DNA of 64,000 nucleotides, taken from NCBI RefSeq assembly GCF_000377665.1, contig NZ_KB898646.1, positions 434,001-498,000 on the forward strand, read 5' to 3'. Both the position numbers and the translations under genes were made by a program. Below the pieces are notes generated by a model. The model was given only the letters and a program-made list of their open reading frames with translations, had not been told where the DNA came from and ran no database searches. Shown here one piece after another: positions 56,576 to 64,000 of this stretch (position 1 is the stretch's first letter; every line of letters begins with the position of its first letter). This DNA is from Vreelandella zhanjiangensis DSM 21076 (lineage in GTDB: Bacteria > Pseudomonadota > Gammaproteobacteria > Pseudomonadales > Halomonadaceae).

Positions 56576-58465
56576 ATGACGGCTTATTTTATCCAGGCAT
56601 TTATCTACCTTCTGGCGGCAGTAATCGCAGTGCCGCTTGCCAAACGGTTTGGCTTGGGGTCGGTGCTGGGATATCTCGTGGCCGGGGTTGCCATTGGGCC
56701 GGTTTTTGGACTGGTAGGGCAAGAGACCACCACTATTCAGCACTTTGCCGAATTTGGCGTGGTGATGATGCTTTTTCTGGTCGGTATGGAGCTAGACCCC
56801 AAAAGCCTCTGGGCAATGCGGGTCCGTTTGGTAGGGCTTGGCGGGTTGCAAGTCGTGATAACCGCCATTGCGGGTACGGCCATCGCCTGGTGGTTGGGTC
56901 TGGTATGGCAAACGGCCTTAACGGTCGGGTTAATTTTTGCGCTTTCCTCCACCGCTATCGTACTGCAATCGTTAAATGAAAAAGGCCTGGCTAAAACCGA
57001 GGGCGGGCGTAGCGCTTTTTCGGTGCTGCTATTTCAGGATATTGCCGTTATCCCCATGCTCGCCTTGATTCCGCTGCTGGCGCTGCCGGAATTGATGGGA
57101 ACCGGTGGCGGTGGAGATGACCACGGCAGTTTCAATCTGGTAACGCATCTTCCCGGCTGGGCCCATGCTCTGGTCGTCATCGGTGCCATTGCCGCGGTTA
57201 TTGCGGGCGGTTATTACCTGGGCCCGCCGCTGTTTCGCTACGTGGTAGGGGCTGGGCTTCGCGAAGTATTTACCGCCACCGCACTGATGGTGGTGATTGG
57301 TATTGCAGCGCTAATGAGCTTGGTGAATTTATCACCCGCGTTAGGCGCATTTTTAGCGGGCGTAGTGCTTGCCAACAGTGAGTTCAAGCATGAGCTGGAA
57401 GCCAATATAGAGCCATTTAAAGGGCTTCTATTAGGGCTTTTCTTTATCACCGTGGGCGCCGGGATCAATTTTCAAGTATTGGCGGCCGAGTGGGCCACCG
57501 TCGTTGCATTGGGGTTAGCGGTCATCGCGGTTAAAGCCATCGTTTTGCTGGCGCTTGCCTGGCTGTTCAAGATCCGTGGAAGTAACTTTTGGCTGTTTGC
57601 GCTGAGCCTGGCCCAGGCCGGTGAATTTGGGTTTGTGTTGCTGACCTACAGCGTACAAAGCAGCGTTATTGCGCCGGATACTGCGCAGATTCTGTCGCTG
57701 GTAGTGGCGCTTTCGATGTTTTTGACACCACTTCTCTTTATCGCTTATGACCGACTTGTTCTACCCCGTTACCTGAGCGCGAAAGGGGAGGAGCGCGACG
57801 CCGATGATATCGAAGAACAGGCGCCGGTAATCGTTGCTGGGGTAGGACGTTTTGGGCAGATCATCTGCCGTTTACTGCGGGCTAATAATATCCCTATGGT
57901 CGTGCTGGATCTTGAGCTTGAGCAGATTGAAAACTCACGCCGGATCAATATCAAAAGCTACTTTGGTGATGCCAGCCGCTCGGATCTTCTGGAACGAGCG
58001 GGCATCGAAAGCGCCAGGATGTTGGTGGTGGCCATCGACGATCGCGAGCGCGCGGTGCACATGATCCAGCACGTCAAGCACTATTACCCTAACGTGTGGG
58101 TGTTGGCGCGGGCCTTTGATCGCGGGCACGGGTATCAGTTGCGTAAAGCTGGCGCCGATGATGTGGTCAGTGAAACCTACCACTCCGCGCTGGAGCTGGG
58201 TGGCCACGCGCTGACGGCCATGGGCGTGCACCCCATGCGGGCGAAGCAGATGACCTGGTCGTTTGTGCAAAACGAAAAAGCCCACGAAGATGAGCTATTT
58301 GAAGCCTGGCAAGAGATTGAAGGCGGCATCAGCTTTAGCCCGCGTTACGGTGAGCTGTTTATGAAACTGGAGGAATCACTCAACAGCGCGATGCAGCAAG
58401 ACTGGCGAGAACCCGAGCGCGCTGATGTCCCTATCTGGACGCCGCCCGATAAAAGTGAGCAGTAG
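56576..58465 (+). CDS. CPA2 family cation:proton antiporter, Kef type
   Basis: This 629-residue membrane protein has a Na+/H+ exchanger domain of about 12 helices (residues 5-385; DIAVIPMLALIPLLALPE, LGAFLAGVVLANSEF) followed by a cytosolic RCK/TrkA-N domain with nucleotide motif IVAGVGRFGQIICRLL (about 415-430). This architecture fits KefB/KefC, glutathione-gated potassium efflux systems, though the gating ligand cannot be told here. No KefF/KefG partner gene is next to it. The start is ATG 56576 with AAGGGG upstream; the frame extends to 56501 without support. Confidence 0.88.
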   Translation: MTAYFIQAFIYLLAAVIAVPLAKRFGLGSVLGYLVAGVAIGPVFGLVGQETTTIQHFAEFGVVMMLFLVGMELDPKSLWAMRVRLVGLGGLQVVITAIAGTAIAWWLGLVWQTALTVGLIFALSSTAIVLQSLNEKGLAKTEGGRSAFSVLLFQDIAVIPMLALIPLLALPELMGTGGGGDDHGSFNLVTHLPGWAHALVVIGAIAAVIAGGYYLGPPLFRYVVGAGLREVFTATALMVVIGIAALMSLVNLSPALGAFLAGVVLANSEFKHELEANIEPFKGLLLGLFFITVGAGINFQVLAAEWATVVALGLAVIAVKAIVLLALAWLFKIRGSNFWLFALSLAQAGEFGFVLLTYSVQSSVIAPDTAQILSLVVALSMFLTPLLFIAYDRLVLPRYLSAKGEERDADDIEEQAPVIVAGVGRFGQIICRLLRANNIPMVVLDLELEQIENSRRINIKSYFGDASRSDLLERAGIESARMLVVAIDDRERAVHMIQHVKHYYPNVWVLARAFDRGHGYQLRKAGADDVVSETYHSALELGGHALTAMGVHPMRAKQMTWSFVQNEKAHEDELFEAWQEIEGGISFSPRYGELFMKLEESLNSAMQQDWREPERADVPIWTPPDKSEQ

Positions 58466-58911
58466 GGTAGGTAAAGAGATTTTAATTGAGCCTCAAAATG
58501 AACTAATGCGCTGAGTTGATTGAGCTGGCTTGGCGTTTCTAACTGCGCGATTATTTTCCGGGGGAATTACCCTACTGCTAAGTGATAGGTTCTGGAGCTT
58601 ACAGGGACGTCTATACCGCCGAACACCCGGTTAGTATCGAAAACTAAAGTCATAGTAGGATATTGACTGGAGTACAGCTAATCTAAGATACATACAGGGC
58701 GTCAGATGTCTGCTCTTACGAACATCATATAGGCATAATATCCTTAGTGCTTTTATAGATTGAGTTTAAAAAAACCTAAATCATTTAAAACACCTTCCTT
58801 ATAATTGATCCATGAAAATAAACGCAGCTTTTAACGATAATTTTGGCATGCGTTTTCCAGTGTTCAGTTTTGCATTGATTACTTTTCTTTTCAATATAGT
58901 GATATATTATT
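58466..58911. other. AT-rich non-coding stretch between kef and the Rhs island
   Basis: These 446 bases contain no supported gene. AT content rises after about 58700, in contrast to the GC-rich kef gene. This marks the edge of the accessory island. A 43-codon plus-strand frame at 58812-58943 has no ribosome-binding site and runs into the minus-strand immunity gene. Confidence 0.5.
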
Positions 58912-59307
58912 CTATAATATTATGTTTTCACATGTACCAATGATTTTTTCAATTTCATCTTTATTTAAGAAAAATGGTGCAGCAAGGTCTTTAATAGTAT
59001 CTTTTTTCTCATTATTGGAAAGTGAGGCCCAAGAGTTGTTCGCCTTCATTAGGTCTATGTTTGATTTTATAATTTTCAGCTCTCTAGGGCGTGATTTTAA
59101 AGTTTCCCTCCATTCTCTCCAGCTATCTGCTTCTTTTTTGTTTCCTTGTTTTTCTAAGATAGCAATAATTTCATCGACAGTTTGATTTGATATTTTTGCT
59201 ATCTGAGGGCTAACTGCCACATCTGGATCGTTTGGCAATTCTGAAAACTTAGCCTCAAGCAAAGCTCGATGCAAAAACAAAAGTTCAAAATAGCTTTCAA
59301 ACATCAT
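58912..59307 (-). CDS. Candidate immunity protein for the Rhs ART-like toxin
   Basis: This 131-residue soluble, mostly helical protein is rich in Lys, Glu and Asn and begins MMFESYFELLFLHRALLEAKF. I do not recognise a named family. It lies 14 bases downstream of the rhs stop, has AGGA 9 bases before its ATG, and shares the low GC content of the toxin tip. Small genes placed directly after an Rhs C-terminal toxin usually encode its cognate immunity protein, which is the basis of the call. No signal peptide or membrane segment is seen, consistent with a toxin acting in the cytoplasm. Confidence 0.65.
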   Translation of the reverse strand: MMFESYFELLFLHRALLEAKFSELPNDPDVAVSPQIAKISNQTVDEIIAILEKQGNKKEADSWREWRETLKSRPRELKIIKSNIDLMKANNSWASLSNNEKKDTIKDLAAPFFLNKDEIEKIIGTCENIIL

Positions 59308-59321
59308 AATTATTCATCCTT

Positions 59322-62300
59322 TTAATTTGGATTAGGTCCAGTATATGTCACGCTTTCAATTTGCCGACCAATTCTTAGTGAGCCATGATGAATTAACTCA
59401 TTAGGTTGAGTGCCAGGTGATAACTGTACACCGTCTCTTAGTTGAAAAGACATCATATGTGTTGCACTTTGGCCTCTTCTACCCATGAAAAGAGCTTGCT
59501 GAGCTACCTCAGGTGAGTAATTACCTTCAGTAGTCATAAATACACGATTCCGATTATCTGCTCGTATAACCCCGGATGACATAATTGAAGATAGGTTTTC
59601 TTCATTTGTATAGTGGAAGTATGTCTGAGATGGATTTCTTTCATTTAAATCACTAATGCCAGCTGCTGAGAGGCGCACATTGGTTATTTGGTCCGCATCT
59701 TGTGCGCTAGAATTATGTCCAAAGATAACAGCTATAGCAGCTGTAGTCGCTGTCACTCCTAAGCCTGCAAGCCATTGCGCTGCTGAAGCGCATGCGGGAG
59801 TAACAGCGGGAATCACACATGCGGCCGCTGGATTTAAGCCTAACGGATCCACCGCTCCCATCGGATTCGTCACATACCCATATAAATTCGTCCCACCCTG
59901 CAACCCAATCGGATCCTGACTAATATACCGGCCCTGCTGCGGGTCATAGTACCGGTAGCGGTTGTAGTACAGCCCGCTTTCGTCATCATGCCACTGACCC
60001 TGAAAGCGAATCGGCTGCGCTGTGCTGCCGCGCTGATGCTTCACTGCCGCCCAATCATCAGGCTGCGCCTGCCATTTCGTTTCGCCATTAGGCGCCACCA
60101 GTTGCATGGGCGTACCTAGCGCATCGGTCACAAAAGCACTGAGCGCTTGGCCTTGCTGGGTATCATCAATGCGCAGCATGGGCACAAAACTACCCGGCTC
60201 GTAGACAATGGTCGAGCGCTGACTGTCGCTTTCTTCCCGTACGATGCGGTCGCCATCCCAGCCGTAGCGGGTGGTGGCAGTAGTGCCGTTGGTGTGGCGT
60301 ACGGTTTTGCTGATTCGGCGGCCCAGGCCGTCGTAGCGGTAGGTGGCCTTCGTGGTATGGCCGTAGGCGCTGGTGTGGGTGAGGCTTACCAGGCGGTTGG
60401 CACCGTCGTAGCCCATCGTCAGGCGCTCGCCATCCGGTTGTTGCCGCTCGATCATATTACCCGCGCCGTCGTAACGGTAGCGGGTGCCGTTGAGCTGGCC
60501 CAGGCGGTTGTCGGAGAGGGCCTGCTGGCCGTCCAGGCGGTTACCGGCGGCGTCTAGCGCGTAGCGGTGGGCCTGGTCGCCGTGCTGGCTGCCGGTGAGG
60601 CGACCGGCGGCATCGTAGCTGTAGGCAATTACCTGCGAGTGATCGCCTTGCAGGGCGCGGAAGCTCATCCGGCCCAGGGCATCGTACTGGTACTGCTGGC
60701 CGCCGTTGGCCTGCGCGCCGCGTAGGGTGAGGTGATCCAGTTGGCCGAGGTGGGTATAACCACGCTCCAGAATCAGCGGTTGGGTCTGGTCGCCACCGCC
60801 GAGGCTGACGCGGCGCTGAGTTTCGCGGTGCAGGGCGTCGGGCTCCAAGGCGATGTCCAGGTTCAGGTCCGGCGCGCTCAGGCCGTGCAGGTGGCCGCTG
60901 CCGTAGGTGTGCCAGTTCAGCGCGGGCAAGTCGCCAAACTGGCTTTGCTGCGGCGCGCCGTTGGCGGTGAGGGTGTGGTGTTGCTGCCACTGCCAGGGGC
61001 TTCCGCCTTCGAGACCTACGTGGCGCTGCTGTTCGCCGGTCAGCCGTTGAGCGTGGTCGTACTGGAACGTCACTTCGCCATGGTCGTTGGTCACACTCAT
61101 TAGTTGGCCGTTGGCGCCCCAGCGGTAGTGTTCGCTGCTGGCCGGGGCGTGTTCGGTGGCCGGTAGGTGGCGGGCGGTCAGACGCCCGGCCTGATCGTAG
61201 TCGTAGCGCGTGGCCAGCGGCTGGCCGTCCGGGCCGGTGCGGTTAGTTTCGATGCGCTCGACCAACTGGCCCGCTTCATCGTAGCGGTACTGCTGTTCAC
61301 GGCCGTCGGGGCCGGTTTCGCTGGCCAGGCGGTCCATGTCGTCATAGGCAAAGCGGTAGACGGCACCGTTGCCCAGGGTGAGTTCGTTCAGGCGGCCGAT
61401 GTCGTCATAGGCGGTATATTGATGGCTGCCGTCAGCCTCGATACGCTGCACCGGGCGGCCGTGGTCGTCAAAGAAGAACTGCTGACGGAAGCCTTGCGGG
61501 CCTTCTAGCTCGGCCAGCCGACCTTGCGGGTCATAGTGGTGGTGCCAGTGGGTGCCGTCGGGCTGTTGGGTGGCAATGCGGCGTCCCAATTCGTCGTGCT
61601 GGGTGCGGGTGATTTCCCCAAGGGCATTGGTGATGCTGGCGAGAAAACCGTGGCGGTCGTAGGCGTAGGCGGTGCGTTGCTGGGAGCAGTCGATCTGGGC
61701 AGTGACCTGGCCCAAGGCGTTCCACTCATGCTGGTGCGTCGCGCCCACCGCATCGGTGACCGTAGTAGGGCGGTCGGGCAGGCGTTCATCGTCATAGGCG
61801 AAGGCGGTCGAGCCTTCCGGCCCGGTGATCTCCAGCGGCTGGCCGCGTTCGTTGCGGGTAATCTGCCAGCGCTGGTTCTCGGGGCCTTCTACGCGGGTCG
61901 TATCGCCCATAGCGTCGCGCTCGAGGATCCAACGCTGCCCATCCGGCGTGACCTGACCGATCACCTGGCCGTTCTCGTCGCGCTCGATCAGCGTCTCGCG
62001 GCCGAGTGGGTCGACCGTGGCGATCTTGCGCCCGGCGCGGTCGTAGCGAAACTCGATGCGCGAGCCGTCGGCACGGGTGTGGGCCGTCCAGCGCTGGCCG
62101 GGGCCGCTACCCACGAAGTGATACAGCTCTTCACGGCCCAGGCTGTCGGTGACCTGGGTGTGATCGACGTGATAGGTGTAGCGTCGTGCGAGGCCGCCCG
62201 CTTCCTGCTGGCCGACCACGCGGCCGTCCGGGGCGTGGCGGTCCCAGGTGTAGTGGGCTTCCAGGCCGCCGGGCACGCGGTGGGCAGTCAGCATGTGATC

Positions 62301-62597
62301 CTGCCACTCGAACTCGCGGACTACGTCGCCATGGCGGTGGCGCACGGCGAGCAGGTCACCGGCGGCGCTGAACGAGTAGCGCACTAGCCAGTTGTCCTGA
62401 GCGCTGCCGTCGTGGTCCTGAACCAGCTTGACGCCGGTGAGGCGCTGACCGGCATCATCAACTTGTTTGGGCAGCAGGGCGTCGTAGACGAACTGGTAGT
62501 GGTGCCCGGCACTGTCGATGGCGCGCACCAACAGGTCATTGTCCCACTGGTACGCCGTGGCATAGCCGTTACGGTCGCGCTCTTCGATCAGCGGCCA
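59322..62597 (-). pseudogene. Truncated Rhs protein with candidate HYD1-type ADP-ribosyltransferase tip
   Basis: About 1091 codons of Rhs remain. They begin without a start codon near WPLIEERDRNGY, run through many YD repeats (YRYDEAGQL, YDYDQAGRL), and reach the conserved core end YYDPQQGRYISQDPIGL and the DPLGL boundary. The last 170 residues (59322-59834) form a low-GC tip with a hydrophobic stretch (QWLAGLGVTATTAAIAVIF) and then YFHYTNEENLSSIMSSGVI and VFMTTEGNY. These resemble HYD1-type ADP-ribosyltransferases (HYT motif, later T-E/N). The PAAR or N-terminal parts are gone, replaced by a vgrG scrap and an IS remnant. It may be a silent C-terminal cassette kept for recombination. Confidence 0.8.
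59884..60086. repeat. Rhs core direct repeat, copy 1
   Basis: This 203-bp stretch, coding for the conserved Rhs core end (QPIRFQGQWHDDESGLYYN to GGTNLY), aligns without gaps to 63797-63999 with scattered substitutions. Both copies are in the same orientation. The pair could recombine and swap the downstream toxin tips. Confidence 0.9.
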
Positions 62598-62598
62598 G

Positions 62599-62679
62599 CG
62601 GGTGGCCTTCCAGAAACGAGACGATGACCTTGTGGCCGATACGCAGAATGCCCATGCTGCCGTAGCCGCCGCCCGTTCT
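62599..62679 (-). pseudogene. vgrG remnant fused out of frame to rhs
   Basis: In the minus-strand frame one base off from rhs, 27 codons read TGGGYGSMGILRIGHKVIVSF then LEGHP. This matches the conserved VgrG stretch GSMxIPRIGxEVIVxFLEGDP from the end of the gp5-like part of type VI secretion spike proteins. A stop lies just upstream. The rhs frame begins within a few bases of its end, so a deletion joined a vgrG interior to an rhs interior. The match is short and recalled from memory. Confidence 0.6.
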
Positions 62680-62684
62680 ATGCC

Positions 62685-62830
62685 GGTATACTCAAGGCTT
62701 CTGAGCGCTGGACGCACCCCGTATAGAACTGGAATTTGACACTGTCCCAGATGGCTATCCGCTTCCCGGGGCGCCTGGAACACCACCTCAGTTTATGAGG
62801 CTGGCTGACACAGAGTTTTTGAACACTCTC
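62685..62830 (+). mobile_element. IS256-family transposase 3' remnant and right end
   Basis: On the plus strand 62685-62798 translates to an IS256/Mutator-type transposase C terminus: KASERWTHPV, an in-frame TAG at 62724, then NWNLTLSQMAIRFPGRL and a stop at 62796. The following GGCTGACACAGAGTTTTTGA...CACTCTC (to 62830) resembles the terminal inverted repeat of this IS family. The rest of the element is missing; its inner edge abuts the vgrG scrap. The identification is from recalled family motifs. Confidence 0.6.
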
Positions 62831-63014
62831 GATAAGGTTGATATGGCCGTGCTCAAACCATAGGTGGCCACTATCGTAGGTTTACCTGTTTATATTAGGT
62901 ATAGATCGCTGAACTGACTTTACAGCAGAGCACCTTTGCGGTCGCTTTTACGAACTGACCGTGGCTCCTGCTGGTCGAACTTATGCAATCACTGATACAC
63001 TAAATGTGTTGTGG

Positions 63015-63275
63015 TTAATATCTAAGCTTACTTTTTTCTGAAGGGCAAACCAACCTGACTGTTAAACCATCTTTGTAATAGAAATATTCTTTGCAACCAT
63101 CATCCAACTCCCTCATTCCTATATCTTTGGCTCTCATCACCTCTGCCAACCCAACCTTCCCATTTTCATTCCAGTCCATATCTTTCCAAGGGTATCCTTT
63201 CATAAGACCTAGCCCTACACTTGCGGAAACGTACACACCAATTAATAAACACAACCCTGCAACATACCATTTCAT
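63015..63275 (-). CDS. Small membrane protein with an EF-hand loop, candidate immunity protein
   Basis: This 86-residue protein has one N-terminal membrane segment or uncleaved signal (about residues 4-24, YVAGLCLLIGVYVSASVGLGL), then an EF-hand-like calcium loop DWNENGKVGLAE with Asp1, Asn3, Asn5, Gly6, Val8 and Glu12 in the right places. It ends with a conserved-looking GCKEYFYYKDGLTVRLVCP segment with two cysteines. The start is ATG 63275 behind GGTGGTGAT, 1 base after the stop of the upstream rhs gene; a start at 63323 lies inside that gene. Position suggests immunity to the upstream toxin. Periplasmic exposure would suit a toxin acting there. Confidence 0.65.
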   Translation of the reverse strand: MKWYVAGLCLLIGVYVSASVGLGLMKGYPWKDMDWNENGKVGLAEVMRAKDIGMRELDDGCKEYFYYKDGLTVRLVCPSEKSKLRY

Positions 63276-63276
63276 A

Positions 63277-64000
<724 letters not shown>

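Noticed and set aside
58812..58943. 43-codon hydrophobic frame on the plus strand
   Set aside because: No ribosome-binding site, and it runs tail to tail into the immunity candidate; AT-rich DNA gives such frames by chance.
61524..62387. 287-codon plus-strand open frame
   Set aside because: It is antisense to the GC-rich rhs repeats, has no binding site and only low-complexity Val/Ala/Gly composition.
62598..62786. N-terminal 63 codons of the long minus-strand rhs frame
   Set aside because: They have no Rhs character and lie antisense to the IS256-like transposase end and one frame off the VgrG-like stretch, so the start is an artefact of the deletion.

Overview
The window looks like chromosomal DNA of a gammaproteobacterium, most plausibly a member of the Halomonadaceae or a close relative. 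This rests on gene order and protein similarity recalled from memory, not on a database search. The runs acpP-fabF-pabC-mltG-tmk-holB-pilZ-tatD, algU-mucA-mucB-mucC-mucD-lepA-lepB-rnc-era-recO-pdxJ-acpS and gacS/cysM-rlmD-relA-mazG follow the order known from Pseudomonas and relatives. The core genes are moderately GC-rich and densely packed, often with 1-14 base overlaps. The last 5.5 kb is a mosaic with AT-rich patches.

Layout. 1-9061: fatty acid synthesis (acpP tail, fabF), folate (pabC), cell wall (mltG), dTMP kinase, polymerase III delta prime, PilZ, a TatD nuclease, then a DUF1285 gene coupled to a UvrD-like helicase. 9116-12869: electron-transfer flavoprotein genes etfD (minus) and etfB-etfA (plus), divergent across about 400 bases. 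13083-18306: Mn-type superoxide dismutase, a class Ib ribonucleotide reductase cluster (nrdH-nrdI-nrdE-nrdF) behind a pair of candidate NrdR boxes spaced 31 bp apart, and a Nudix hydrolase. 18406-23473: a six-gene TonB2-type energy-transduction operon (DUF3450, TtpC-like, ExbB, ExbD, TonB, repeat protein) behind a good Fur box. 23514-29272: exonuclease III with a small basic protein, RhlB-type and DinG-type helicases, and a DAHP synthase.

29602-40718: the envelope-stress sigma factor AlgU/RpoE with its anti-sigma proteins MucA/MucB, RseC/MucC and the MucD protease, followed by lepA, lepB, rnc, era, recO, pdxJ (with an unusual histidine-rich tail) and acpS. 40702-48962: a GacS/BarA hybrid sensor kinase (minus), cysM, rlmD, relA and mazG. 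49016-53856: PEP carboxylase, a DUF924 protein, a RluF-type pseudouridine synthase with a basic low-complexity tail, and a small acidic protein. 53960-56378: a trpR-trpE-trpG operon (minus) with a near-canonical Trp operator over its promoter. 56576-58465: a Kef-type CPA2 antiporter.

58912-64000: a polymorphic-toxin island on the minus strand. It holds two Rhs C-terminal ends with different toxin domains, each followed at once by a small candidate immunity gene. Downstream lies a truncated rhs with a candidate HYD1-type ADP-ribosyltransferase tip and a 131-residue partner. Upstream lies an rhs running off the window, with a candidate papain-like (His...Cys) tip and an 86-residue membrane protein carrying an EF-hand loop. 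Between them are a short vgrG remnant and the 3' end of an IS256-type transposase with its terminal repeat. A 203-bp direct repeat in the shared Rhs core and an in-frame ACATAC x6 microsatellite add to the signs of recombination. This island is the most novel part of the window. The rest is mostly housekeeping with some notable regulatory sites.
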